Below are positions 1 through 7,400 of a stretch of 9,922 nt of DNA, piece after piece. This DNA comes from Zetaproteobacteria bacterium (GTDB lineage Bacteria; Pseudomonadota; Zetaproteobacteria; Mariprofundales; Mariprofundaceae). The stretch lies in the NCBI GenBank assembly GCA_021545665.1, contig JAJRTX010000107.1:1-9922 (forward strand), written 5' to 3'. The notes below the pieces were generated by a model. It ran no database searches and had not been told where the DNA came from. It worked only from the letters and a program-made list of their open reading frames with translations. The first letter of the stretch is position 1. Each line of letters starts with the position of its first letter. Both the position numbers and the translations under genes were made by a program.

Positions 1-499
1 ATTGAGAGATTAAATCTTGTGCCTGTGTAGGGATTAAAATACAAAAAACTCATATATCCTAACCAAAATTAAGTTCCCTCAGACAATATCTCAACTTAAC
101 GTATCAAAAATGATTTTCCGACAGACCCCATGTATCCGGACGAATAATGCAGAACTCATCGAAAGACAGGGAGAATGAGGGCAGACATATGTTATTAAGG
201 AGATGGTGATCCACACATAAATTGCTAAAGGTTTATAATTTTAACGCCCCTTTTAGTGAGCCGTGTCTGAAACAGGACAACTGTTGCATATTGACACACA
301 TAAAACTGTGAGATGTTGACCCAGTGATCTGGATCACACAAAGTTCCGACCATCGTCCCGTTGCATCATGCGTTGTTTTCTGTGGATTGGGGTGCTGAAA
401 AGCTGAACCAGCCACAGGTCGAAGAAACATGCAGAATCAGGGGGAAGGAAATTTAATGACTCCACGGAGTCAAATTCTATTGAGAGGAAAATAAACACT
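1..499. other. Intergenic region upstream of the cyc2-like gene
   Basis: No convincing complete gene is visible in these 499 bases; the short open frames on the minus strand (233-430, 334-552) lack protein-like composition. The region is AT-rich up to about 240. A perfect TATAAT hexamer lies at 234-239, but no good -35 box sits 16-18 bp upstream. A TTGACA lies at 291-296 with no clear -10 after it. A CRP-type palindrome is centred near 330. The first 30 bases form an open frame ending in TAG at 28-30, possibly the tail of a gene off the left edge, but nine residues are too few to identify. The transcription start of the downstream gene cannot be fixed by eye. Confidence 0.5.
321..340. promoter_or_regulatory. 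CRP/FNR-family operator-like palindrome
   Basis: GTGATC at 324-329 and GATCAC at 332-337 form a perfect inverted repeat around a 2-base centre. The block GTGATCTGGATCACA differs at one central base from the ideal E. coli CRP core GTGATCTAGATCACA. It lies about 170 bases upstream of the cyc2-like start codon, so a promoter roughly 40-60 bases downstream of it would be compatible with class I or II activation, but I see no convincing -10 box there. The match to the CRP consensus is direct. That a CRP, Vfr or Dnr-like regulator acts here is inference. Confidence 0.55.
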
Positions 500-1774
500 A
501 TGAAGAAATTACTTCTTACTGCTGCTTCTCTTGCCGTTGCTTTTACCACCATGGTTGCTGCTCCGACAACTTCTGAAGCTATCCCGGCATTTGCGCGCCA
601 GACTGGCGCAGCATGCCTTGCATGCCATCACCTGACCTTCCCGACGCTGAGTGCGTTTGGTCGTCAATTTAAACAGGGCGCATTTACCGATGTCGGTGAA
701 CTGGCCTTGATCGAAGATGAAGATTTGTCCATCACATCCGTGCTGAACTTCTCCATCGTACTGCGTCAAAAGTTTATCAGCACAACCACAGACCTTGCTG
801 CTGGTGGCACCCAGACTGTAAAAAGCACTACCCTACCTGCTGACACCGTACTGCTGTTTGGTGGTCGCGTCACCCCGGTTACCGGCGCTTTTATCGAGTA
901 TGAAGCTGGATTTGCCAACTACCAGTTGATCAACTCATGGGATTTCGACGGTTTCAAGGCCGGTGTCTCGTTCTTTAATTCCGGCTTTGGCGACACCTTC
1001 GGTATCGAAGTGGGTTCCACCTATGGTCAGCATGGCGGCCTATTCGGCGCCAAAGAATTTACAGCTATTAAGCAGATGCAAGATTCCGGTAAGGCTTTAT
1101 TCGGCGGCACCGGCGGCGTGGCATTGTTCGCAGCCAACGACTGGATCACCGCATCCGTTTCCGGAGTTGTCCCAAGCGATGCTTTGGGTGGCACTGAAAA
1201 TGGCTGGAAACTGGCACCGGCAGCACGCATCTTTGCCGTGCAGGAATTTTCCGGTCAGGAATTTGGTCTCGGTTTTGCCATCACCAATGGCGAGTGGGGA
1301 AATGCTGGCACTATTGCAGCAATTACTGCCAATGCAGCTGTTAATCCAGCAGCAGCAGCAGCAGTGGTAGGCGTTACTTCGCTACGGATGGAGAAGTGGG
1401 TAGTTGACTTCCAGATTCAGGGTGAACTCGCCGACATGGGCTTTGATGTCTATGCTGAATATTCTTCAGCAGCAGCCCACGGTCTGGGCGAGCACAACTA
1501 CTACAACAGTGATACTTCTCTGATGACCATTGGCACGCTGGAGGGTTATTCACTCCGCGCTGACATCAAACCGCTGCACAATGTTATCTTTGGTGCCGGT
1601 TTTGGCCGTCTGAGCAATGATCTGAATAAGAGAACCCAGTGGCAGGTTGCCGCTGAGTATGAACTCTACCAGAACATGACTATTTCCCTGATCCACCGTC
1701 AGGCAAAAACTACTGTTGCTGGCTTGTCAACAAAGGTCAAGACCACAACGCTGGATATCGAAGCACTGATGTAA
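500..1774 (+). CDS. cyc2: Cyc2-like outer-membrane porin-cytochrome c fusion
   Basis: Predicted 424-residue monohaem outer-membrane cytochrome. In characterised Cyc2 proteins an N-terminal haem domain fused to a beta-barrel takes electrons from extracellular Fe(II) and passes them to periplasmic carriers. Residues 1-27 form a Sec signal peptide (KK, hydrophobic core, cleavage after SEA). The mature protein opens IPAFARQTG, followed by CLACH at 39-43, the single haem-c site, then FPTLSAFGRQFK, all like the Cyc2 N-terminal signature. The remaining roughly 350 residues are Gly, Ala and aromatic rich with alternating hydrophobic residues, as in a transmembrane barrel. Length fits the family. The chain ends in LEIALM-like alternation (LDIEALM) rather than with the Phe or Trp common at barrel C-termini. 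GAGAGGA at 482-488 is the ribosome-binding site, about 11 bases before ATG. The gene is monocistronic, with its own terminator. Family assignment is from recognised motifs; an ordinary porin fused to a different cytochrome is the alternative. Confidence 0.72.
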   Translation: MKKLLLTAASLAVAFTTMVAAPTTSEAIPAFARQTGAACLACHHLTFPTLSAFGRQFKQGAFTDVGELALIEDEDLSITSVLNFSIVLRQKFISTTTDLAAGGTQTVKSTTLPADTVLLFGGRVTPVTGAFIEYEAGFANYQLINSWDFDGFKAGVSFFNSGFGDTFGIEVGSTYGQHGGLFGAKEFTAIKQMQDSGKALFGGTGGVALFAANDWITASVSGVVPSDALGGTENGWKLAPAARIFAVQEFSGQEFGLGFAITNGEWGNAGTIAAITANAAVNPAAAAAVVGVTSLRMEKWVVDFQIQGELADMGFDVYAEYSSAAAHGLGEHNYYNSDTSLMTIGTLEGYSLRADIKPLHNVIFGAGFGRLSNDLNKRTQWQVAAEYELYQNMTISLIHRQAKTTVAGLSTKVKTTTLDIEALM

Positions 1775-1801
1775 ATCGCTGTATTCGATGCTCCGCATCT
1801 G

Positions 1802-1832
1802 AGAGGGAGGCTTCGGCCTCCCTCTTTTTTTT
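1802..1832 (+). terminator. Rho-independent terminator after cyc2-like gene
   Basis: A 10-bp GC-rich stem (AGAGGGAGGC with GCCTCCCTCT) closed by a TTCG tetraloop is followed by eight T residues in all, the first of which closes the stem. It starts 28 bases after the stop codon and is one of the strongest signals in the window, separating the cytochrome transcript from the lipoprotein pair. Confidence 0.95.
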
Positions 1833-2008
1833 GTTGACCCAGCCTGTGATAGGCAGACATCACCCTGCTCAATTTTGCGCCGCACCCGGATTTTTCAGTC
1901 TGTTTTTCCCTGTTGAGACGCTCATCGGGCACAATCATGGCTAAGATAGCCCGGCCTGCATCATGTAGTCCTTGACCCGGAGGGTAGGAGTGGCTGGAAT
2001 CCCCCGCC

Positions 2009-2710
2009 ATGAAACAGATAATGCAATCCTTCCTTTTATATTCAACCCTGTTGGCACTTTCCGCCTGCGCCTCAATACCCCGGATGTTCTGGGATACCGA
2101 CGGCAATGGTCAGCCGGCTTATGCCAGAGGTTCATCAAACAATTCAGGGGCCGAATCGCGTCCCCTGCTGGAGGTACCGCCGGAATTGAGAGCTGAACTG
2201 GAAGTGCCGGAGACCGCTGACACCGGAAAAAATACAGGTGACGTCAACATTATACCCAAGCAGTATCGCAAGACTGTGGCGGGTAAGGCTGTAGCGCTGC
2301 ATGCGCGGCTGTATGATGCCAGGCCGGAGCGATTGTTTTCAGCTGTGGTGGATGCCATGACAGCATTGAATATGCCGGTCGATTCCGTCGATTCGCCCAG
2401 TGGCGTGATCACCACGGAGTGGATCAGAAGAAGCTCGGCAAGAAGTGGCGGCATGTTGAATCTCGATATTCTGGGTGATATGTTTGGTGGTAGTGCAAAG
2501 AAAGCGCATCGTTACCGTTTTATTGTGCGCATTTTCAAACTCAATGCAGATGCCAAACTCAAAAGTCGACTGGAAGTGCGTTTGCTCAGCCAGGTGCTGA
2601 TCAACAGACACTGGGTGAACAGGCCAATCAAAAATAAACCTGCCCTGAAGCTGTTTTCCACTGTTGAAAAACAGCTTGGTCGGACGCAACCACAATCATC
2701 CACGCCATGA
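2009..2710 (+). CDS. Outer-membrane lipoprotein, probably BamC/NlpB-like
   Basis: A 233-residue predicted lipoprotein. The N-terminus has a hydrophobic stretch ending in LSAC, a lipobox with the modified Cys at residue 20; the next residue is Ala, not Asp, so Lol sorting to the outer membrane is expected. A linker follows with LLEVPPEL, resembling the LEVPPDL motif in BamC homologues. The C-terminal half has a helix-plus-strands pattern (LFSAVVDAMTALNMPVDSV, then DSPSGVITTEW, then HRYRFIVRIF), similar in arrangement to the BamC helix-grip domain. BamC is an accessory lipoprotein of the BAM machine that inserts beta-barrels, but it is normally longer with two such domains, so this would be a one-domain relative. 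The start is uncertain: no good ribosome-binding site precedes 2009, and the in-frame ATG at 2021 would also leave a lipoprotein signal. The stop overlaps the next gene's ATG. Confidence 0.7.
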   Translation: MKQIMQSFLLYSTLLALSACASIPRMFWDTDGNGQPAYARGSSNNSGAESRPLLEVPPELRAELEVPETADTGKNTGDVNIIPKQYRKTVAGKAVALHARLYDARPERLFSAVVDAMTALNMPVDSVDSPSGVITTEWIRRSSARSGGMLNLDILGDMFGGSAKKAHRYRFIVRIFKLNADAKLKSRLEVRLLSQVLINRHWVNRPIKNKPALKLFSTVEKQLGRTQPQSSTP

Positions 2711-3414
2711 ACCCGATTACCTGTCGCCTGCTGCTTTGTGCATGGCTGCTGCTATTTTCGGCATGCAGCCAAATGCCAGATATGCCGAATCTGTTCTGGG
2801 ATACGGAAGATGCTCAGCATGAACCGGATACTGTCAGCCCAGGTCGAAATGCAGAGCCCCAGCCTGCTCTGACTGATGGGGTATCCGCTGAACTACGCAC
2901 TGACCGGCAACTGCCGATGGCCGAACAGATTGGAAAGGCCGCTATCGCCGGCAAGCTGCCGCAGCAGTATCGGACATTACTGGGCGATGATGCGATAACC
3001 GTGGATGCGCGATCCTATGGACGGACAGTCGCCGAGCTGTTTTCGGCTGTCATTGATGCGATGACAAGTCTAAATATTCCTATTGAGTCGGTGGACTCGC
3101 CCAACGGCGTGATTACATCAGGCTGGATTGGCAAGGGTGAAAATGATCTCACCATGCCCGGCATCAAGGCTTATACGCGCCACCGTTTTATCATTTACAT
3201 TTATCGCAGCGGTGGGAAATCTGGGGATATGAGCCGGATGGAAGTGCGCGTGCCGGGTCAACTCTATGAAAAACGCCGCTGCAGGACAAACCGCTTTCGC
3301 GCAATATGTCCGGGGAGTTGTTTTTGGCTGTGGATGAGCTATTGCCGCGAACCCGGGAAACAGTATTCCCCATTAAAAGCTCAAACTAACTGTTCTTCTC
3401 AGTGCATAAGTTGA
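2707..3414 (+). CDS. Second BamC-like lipoprotein, apparently frameshifted near the C-terminus
   Basis: A paralogue of the preceding gene, starting inside its stop codon (ATGA), so the two are probably co-translated. It has a lipobox FSAC (Cys20) followed by Ser, the shared FWDT element near residue 30, QQYRT (QYRK in the first copy), and the core LFSAVIDAMTSLNIPIESVDSPNGVIT spread over about residues 111-137. The uninterrupted frame ends at 3414, but after residue about 191 (EKRR) it becomes Cys-rich and implausible. The next frame from 3282 reads QDKPLSRNMSGELFLAVDEL and continues to a TAA at 3387-3389. It aligns with the first copy's NRHWVNRP region if one base, completing a TGG codon, is missing at 3280-3282. 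The true product would therefore be about 227 residues ending at 3389. This is either a recent inactivating mutation or a sequencing error. The gene converges on trpC with no visible terminator between. Confidence 0.72.
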   Translation: MNPITCRLLLCAWLLLFSACSQMPDMPNLFWDTEDAQHEPDTVSPGRNAEPQPALTDGVSAELRTDRQLPMAEQIGKAAIAGKLPQQYRTLLGDDAITVDARSYGRTVAELFSAVIDAMTSLNIPIESVDSPNGVITSGWIGKGENDLTMPGIKAYTRHRFIIYIYRSGGKSGDMSRMEVRVPGQLYEKRRCRTNRFRAICPGSCFWLWMSYCREPGKQYSPLKAQTNCSSQCIS

Positions 3415-4184
3415 TATAATGCTTTGCCGGGATCGGGCTGGCGCATCAGTGATTCACCGATCAGAAAACCGTAAACGCCTGCATCATTCATGAGCCGAAT
3501 ATCTGCTTGGCTGAAGATGCCGGATTCGGTGATGACAGTCTTGTCGCAATCAATCTGTTTCAACAATGCAATCGTTGTATCCAGCGAAGTCTCAAAGCTG
3601 TGCAGATTGCGATTGTTGATGCCGATCAGCCCGGTATCTAGTTTCAGCGCCCGCTCCAGTTCTTCCTCATTATGCACTTCCGGCAATACGCTCAGGCCCA
3701 GCTCAGTGGCGCAGGCGGTCAGTTCAGCGACCAGGACATCATCCAGCATGGCCATAATTACCAGAATTGCATCAGCACCTATCGCTTTGGCCTCGATGAC
3801 CTGATACGGATCGATCATAAAATCCTTGCGCAGGATGGGCAGATTAACTTCATTCCGGGCAATCGTGACAAAGTTGTCTGCGCCCTGGAAATATTTTACA
3901 TCGCTTAGTACTGACAGGCATGTGGCTCCGCCAGCTTCGTAGGAACCGGAAAGAAATGCAGGCTCAAAGTGCTCACGAATCACGCCCCTGGATGGACTGG
4001 CCTTTTTAACCTCGGCAATGACAGCATTCTGTCTGTTGTCAATTTTAGCCGACAAGGCGGCAGCGAAATCAAGAGGTTTTCGTTTTTTGGCAATCCTGAG
4101 CAATCTGGCCTCGGACACGTTCCGTTTACATTCAGCCACCCAGCCACGTTTATACTCAGCAATTTCGTCAAGAATTGAACTCAT
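3399..4184 (-). CDS. trpC: Indole-3-glycerol phosphate synthase
   Basis: A 261-residue single-domain TrpC, which decarboxylates and closes CdRP to indole-3-glycerol phosphate in cytosolic tryptophan synthesis. Family landmarks of the (beta/alpha)8 barrel are all present: EVKKASPSRG with catalytic Lys60, LRKDF with Lys120, PEVH with Glu169, INNRNL at 189-194, ITESG with Glu220, and the phosphate-binding end LIGESLM. There is no fused TrpF domain, unlike the enterobacterial enzyme, so phosphoribosylanthranilate isomerase must be encoded elsewhere. Its ATG overlaps the trpD stop (ATGA), indicating translational coupling. It is the last visible gene of the minus-strand trp cluster and ends 9 bases from the restored end of the convergent lipoprotein gene. 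Confidence 0.97.
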   Translation of the reverse strand: MSSILDEIAEYKRGWVAECKRNVSEARLLRIAKKRKPLDFAAALSAKIDNRQNAVIAEVKKASPSRGVIREHFEPAFLSGSYEAGGATCLSVLSDVKYFQGADNFVTIARNEVNLPILRKDFMIDPYQVIEAKAIGADAILVIMAMLDDVLVAELTACATELGLSVLPEVHNEEELERALKLDTGLIGINNRNLHSFETSLDTTIALLKQIDCDKTVITESGIFSQADIRLMNDAGVYGFLIGESLMRQPDPGKALYQLMH

Positions 4185-5212
4185 GTTTTTGACTTTTGAG
4201 TAAAGGCGATCAACGCATCCAGCGTCTGTTGCACTCGCCCGGAATCAATGGCTTCGGCGGCCATGGCGATGCCTTCACCGATGCCTTCTGCTTTTCCGGC
4301 CACCCACAAAGCGGCTCCAGCGTTAAGCAACACAATATCGCGCCCGGCTCCCTGCTGACCGGCAAAGATATGTTTCAAAATCTCGGCATTCATGGAGGCA
4401 TCATCACCGGCCAGCGCTTCGGGCGCGGCATAGGGTATGCCGAATGCTGCCGGATCGATTTCAAATGTTATGGGTTTCTGCCCTGCTTCAACCAGTATGG
4501 CATCGGTAATATCCGTGGTGGTGATTTCATCCAGGCCATCGCGGCCATGCACCACCAACGCCCGCTTCGTACCCAACTCTGCAAGCGCTCCGGCAACCAG
4601 TTCCAGCTTATCTTTAGCAAATACGCCCAGCACCTGAAATTCGGCTGCGGCGGGATTGGTCAGCGGCCCCAGTAGATTAAATACAGTGCGGATGCCCAGC
4701 GCGCGGCGAACAGGTCCGGCATACTTCATGGCCGGGTGCAGATGCTGGGCGAACAGAAAGCCGATGCCTGTTTGATCAATGCATTCAGCGACTTGTTCCG
4801 GGTTGATATTCAGATTCACACCCAGCGCTTCGAGCACATCGGCAGCGCCGGATTTGGAGGACATGGCACGGTTGCCATGCTTGGCGACCGGAATTCCGCA
4901 GGCGGCTACGACAAACGATACGGCAGTCGAAATATTGAATGTTCTGGCCCCGTCTCCGCCAGTGCCGCAGGTATCGATCAGTCCGCTTGCTTTTGGTGTT
5001 ATTTTAGTCGAGGCCACACGCATGGCTTTTGCAGCACCGGCTACAATTTCGGTAGATTCGCCGCGCATAGACAGGCCCATCAAAATAGCGGCAATCTGCG
5101 CGGGGCTTGCTTCGCCACTCATAATGGCGGAGAAAACGCTCTCAGTCGCCTGGCCAGTGATCGCATTGCCAGCCTGCAAATCCCTGATCATCTGAACAAT
5201 GGTATCACTCAT
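4181..5212 (-). CDS. trpD: Anthranilate phosphoribosyltransferase
   Basis: A 343-residue enzyme that joins anthranilate to PRPP, the second step of tryptophan synthesis. The PRPP-binding loop CGTGGDG is at 82-88, the KHGNRA segment at 111-116, the anthranilate-side GPVRRALGIRT at about 166-176, and the metal-binding GRDGLDE at 223-229. The start is placed at 5212 (MSDTIVQ) rather than the farther upstream ATG at 5266: the extra 18 residues are translated from an intergenic repeat, and 343 residues is the usual family length. A purine-rich AAAAAGGGGCGG lies just before the chosen ATG. It overlaps trpC by ATGA at its 3' end but is separated from trpG by 141 bases of repeat-derived sequence. Confidence 0.96.
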   Translation of the reverse strand: MSDTIVQMIRDLQAGNAITGQATESVFSAIMSGEASPAQIAAILMGLSMRGESTEIVAGAAKAMRVASTKITPKASGLIDTCGTGGDGARTFNISTAVSFVVAACGIPVAKHGNRAMSSKSGAADVLEALGVNLNINPEQVAECIDQTGIGFLFAQHLHPAMKYAGPVRRALGIRTVFNLLGPLTNPAAAEFQVLGVFAKDKLELVAGALAELGTKRALVVHGRDGLDEITTTDITDAILVEAGQKPITFEIDPAAFGIPYAAPEALAGDDASMNAEILKHIFAGQQGAGRDIVLLNAGAALWVAGKAEGIGEGIAMAAEAIDSGRVQQTLDALIAFTQKSKT

Positions 5213-5229
5213 TAGCCGCCCCTTTTTGA

Positions 5230-5346
5230 ACCGCAAAGAACGCAAAGGTACGCAAAGAAAGACCAACAGGGGGAGCTTGCCATGAGGATTGCTGATTCAT
5301 TGTAACGCCGAAATCGATTTCGATTTCCTTTGCGAACCTTTGTGGT
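5230..5346. repeat. Inverted-repeat intergenic element between trpG and trpD
   Basis: The left arm at 5230-5248 reads ACCGCAAAGAACGCAAAGG, and CGCAAAG recurs three times (5232, 5241, 5251) at 9-10 base spacing. The right arm at 5327-5346 is its imperfect inverse (CCTTTGCGAACCTTTGTGGT). Inside the right half is a perfect 14-bp palindrome, CGAAATCGATTTCG, at 5309-5322. Repeats of the type TTTGCGTTCTTTGCGG are familiar from dispersed intergenic elements in many bacterial genomes, so this is probably a small non-coding mobile or palindromic repeat. It fills nearly all of the trpG-trpD gap, in an operon otherwise joined by overlapping codons. Confidence 0.6.
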
Positions 5347-5353
5347 AAGAAAA

Positions 5354-5920
5354 TCATACCTGAACCAAAAGGAAGTTTCTCAGCATTTGGTGGCCATGCT
5401 CTGTGAGAATAGATTCCGGGTGAAACTGCACGCCAAATGTCGGGTGCTCACAATGCTGTAAGCCCATCAGTTCTCCTTCTTCTGTCCATGCCGTGCGTTT
5501 CAGGCAATCCGGCAAGGGTTCGGGCACAATCAGAGAGTGATAGCGGGTGGCAGTAAAAGGAGAAGGAAGTGATGCAAACATGCCCTTTCCATTGTGATTA
5601 ATCAGGCTGGTTTTACCATGCATCAGGCGAGCTGCACGGACAACCCGCCCACCAAACACAGCAGCAATGGACTGATGGCCAAGGCAAACACCAAGAATCG
5701 GTATTTCACCGGAGAAACGCTGGATCACCTGCATGGAAATCCCTGCTTCACTTGGGGTACGAGGACCGGGAGAAACCAGAATATGATCCGGTTTCAGTTC
5801 AGCAATTTCATCAACAGAAATTTTATCATTACGAAAGACTTGTGGATGTTCTCCCAATTCGCCCAAATATTGTACCAGATTGAAGGTAAACGAATCGTAG
5901 TTATCAATGACCAGAATCAT
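5354..5920 (-). CDS. trpG: Anthranilate synthase glutamine amidotransferase subunit
   Basis: A 188-residue class I glutamine amidotransferase that supplies ammonia to TrpE. The triad is visible: Cys79 in GVCLGHQ, and His167 and Glu169 in FHPES. The N-terminal [10 protein letters not shown] and the oxyanion-strand motif [10 protein letters not shown] are typical, although the fourth residue of the latter is Arg where Gly or Cys is usual. The length is that of a free-standing TrpG, not fused to TrpD. It may also serve PabB in p-aminobenzoate synthesis, as TrpG/PabA do in many bacteria, but the position next to trpE makes tryptophan the main role. Its ATG overlaps the trpE stop as ATGA. Confidence 0.96.
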   Translation of the reverse strand: MILVIDNYDSFTFNLVQYLGELGEHPQVFRNDKISVDEIAELKPDHILVSPGPRTPSEAGISMQVIQRFSGEIPILGVCLGHQSIAAVFGGRVVRAARLMHGKTSLINHNGKGMFASLPSPFTATRYHSLIVPEPLPDCLKRTAWTEEGELMGLQHCEHPTFGVQFHPESILTEHGHQMLRNFLLVQV

Positions 5921-7350
5921 GATTCTCTTTCCTGTTGTGCTTCAGCCAGCGCTACGGCACGGAACATGGCTGTTGCCTTATTCACACATTCAATATGCTC
6001 TCGCTCAGGCACAGAATCAGCAACAATGCCTGCTCCGGCCTGGATATGAACCTCGCCGCCATGGATCACGGCAGTGCGAATAGCAATGGCCGTATCCATG
6101 CGCTGGCCGCCAAAACCGATATAACCCACTGTCCCGGCATAAGGGCCGCGTGCTACAGGTTCCAGTTCATGGATAATTTCCATAGCCCGCACTTTGGGAG
6201 CGCCGGATACGGTGCCAGCCGGAAATGTGGCGGCCAGCAGATCAAGGCTATCGGCATCTTCATTCATTTCGCCCTCAACCTGAGACACGATATGCATAAC
6301 ATGCGAATAGCGCTCTATGCTCATGGACTCTGTCAGTTCCACACTGCCGAATTTACACACCCGGCCAAGATCATTACGGCCAAGGTCAACCAGCATAACA
6401 TGTTCGGCCAGCTCCTTGGCATCAGCCAGCAAATCCTTCTCCAGAGCTATATCTTCATCCTCAGTTCTACCGCGTGGCCGGGTGCCTGCAATGGGGCGTA
6501 CAACTGCTTTCTTCTGTTCCCTGCGCACAAGAATCTCCGGCGATGAACCAATCAGAATCGTCTCGCCGACATGCAGATAAAATAGATAGGGTGATGGATT
6601 GATATGGCGCACCGCCCGGTAGATATCAAAAGGTGCACAGTTGAGTGTCTTGGTAAATCGCTGTGACAATACCACCTGAAAAATATCGCCGGCATGAATA
6701 TATTCTCGCGCCTTGCTGACAGCAGCCTCATAATCAGCCTGCGATGTCCGGGCAACAGGCGCTTCAATAGCCGAGGTATCGGCATCAAGCTTGAGCACCT
6801 GAGCCGCCTGACCTTCACCAAGACTGGCCTGCATGCGATCAAGCACTTCTGTCGCTTCCTCCGGTTGATCTTCCGGCAGGCGCACACAACAGGTAAGCGT
6901 GCCGCGCAGATTGTCGAATACCATGAAGCGGTCAACCAGTAGAAAGGCAGACTCCGGCGCATCCACCGGGTCGGGCAAATCATCGGGAATATCTTCAAAA
7001 TGTGAAACCAGCTGATAACCAAAATAGCCAACCGCACCTCCGGCAAACGGCAGATCATGCTCAGCCAGGAATTCCTGATTCATTACATTATCACGCAACC
7101 AGTCGAGTATACCGCCAGCCACAGTTTCTTCGCGACCATCACGATATTGCAGCAGTGTCTGATTTGCACTGGCGGTGGCTCGGCAGGCCGGGCTGATGCC
7201 CAGAATGCTGTAACGACCCCATTGCTCGCCACCCTCGGCGGATTCAAACATAAAACAGTCGCCGCGATGCACCAGCCGCGCAAACACGCCCGGCGGCGTC
7301 AGACAGTCGGCAGACATGGTGCGTCGGAATAGATGAAAGTCTGTGCTCAT
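5917..7350 (-). CDS. trpE: Anthranilate synthase component I
   Basis: A 477-residue chorismate-utilising enzyme that forms anthranilate with TrpG, the committed step of the pathway. The N-terminal domain carries MFES at 34-37, the position of the LLES tryptophan-feedback motif, so allosteric inhibition is likely retained. The C-terminal catalytic domain shows PIAGTRPRG (287-294), DLGRNDLGR (322-330), [10 protein letters not shown] (377-386), TAIAIRT (420-426) and [10 protein letters not shown] (437-446). The start at 7350 is the first in-frame ATG after an upstream TAG, but no clear ribosome-binding site precedes it; Met12 is the alternative. Only 50 bases separate it from the divergent tRNA-Ala, leaving no room for a conventional leader peptide and attenuator. 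It is the first gene of the trpEGDC cluster. Confidence 0.97.
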   Translation of the reverse strand: MSTDFHLFRRTMSADCLTPPGVFARLVHRGDCFMFESAEGGEQWGRYSILGISPACRATASANQTLLQYRDGREETVAGGILDWLRDNVMNQEFLAEHDLPFAGGAVGYFGYQLVSHFEDIPDDLPDPVDAPESAFLLVDRFMVFDNLRGTLTCCVRLPEDQPEEATEVLDRMQASLGEGQAAQVLKLDADTSAIEAPVARTSQADYEAAVSKAREYIHAGDIFQVVLSQRFTKTLNCAPFDIYRAVRHINPSPYLFYLHVGETILIGSSPEILVRREQKKAVVRPIAGTRPRGRTEDEDIALEKDLLADAKELAEHVMLVDLGRNDLGRVCKFGSVELTESMSIERYSHVMHIVSQVEGEMNEDADSLDLLAATFPAGTVSGAPKVRAMEIIHELEPVARGPYAGTVGYIGFGGQRMDTAIAIRTAVIHGGEVHIQAGAGIVADSVPEREHIECVNKATAMFRAVALAEAQQERES

Positions 7351-7351
7351 A

Positions 7352-7389
7352 TTGACAAGGCCGGCGCACTATGGCGAAATGCGCGCCCC
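7352..7389 (+). promoter_or_regulatory. Probable tRNA-Ala promoter with GC-rich discriminator
   Basis: A perfect TTGACA at 7352-7357 is followed after 17 bases by CGAAAT (7375-7380), a weak -10 match, and then GCGCGCCCC. A GC-rich discriminator after the -10 box is characteristic of stable-RNA promoters under stringent control. The predicted start falls about 12 bases before the tRNA. The -35 box abuts the first codon of the divergent trpE. Confidence 0.5.
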
Positions 7390-7400
7390 TTGAAAGCAAC

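Noticed and set aside
274..290. GG...GC pair resembling a sigma54 -24/-12 promoter
   Set aside because: The GG-to-GC spacing is one base too short for the strict consensus.
289..320. TTGACA at 291-296 as a sigma70 promoter for the cyc2-like gene
   Set aside because: No acceptable -10 hexamer at 16-18 bases; nearest candidates match poorly.
963..1370. Second-frame open frame of 135 codons inside the cyc2-like gene
   Set aside because: Low-complexity Gln tract and no homologous features; it is a shadow of the real gene in another frame.
1833..2008. Promoter candidates (TTGACC near 1834, TTGAGA near 1913) for the lipoprotein pair
   Set aside because: None has a matching -10 box at suitable spacing, so no promoter is called here.
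4196..5215. Several plus-strand open frames over trpD
   Set aside because: They are antisense shadows of a well-supported enzyme gene and carry no recognisable domain.
5213..5266. Extended N-terminus of trpD starting at 5266
   Set aside because: The additional 18 residues come from the intergenic repeat, and the start at 5212 gives the normal family length.
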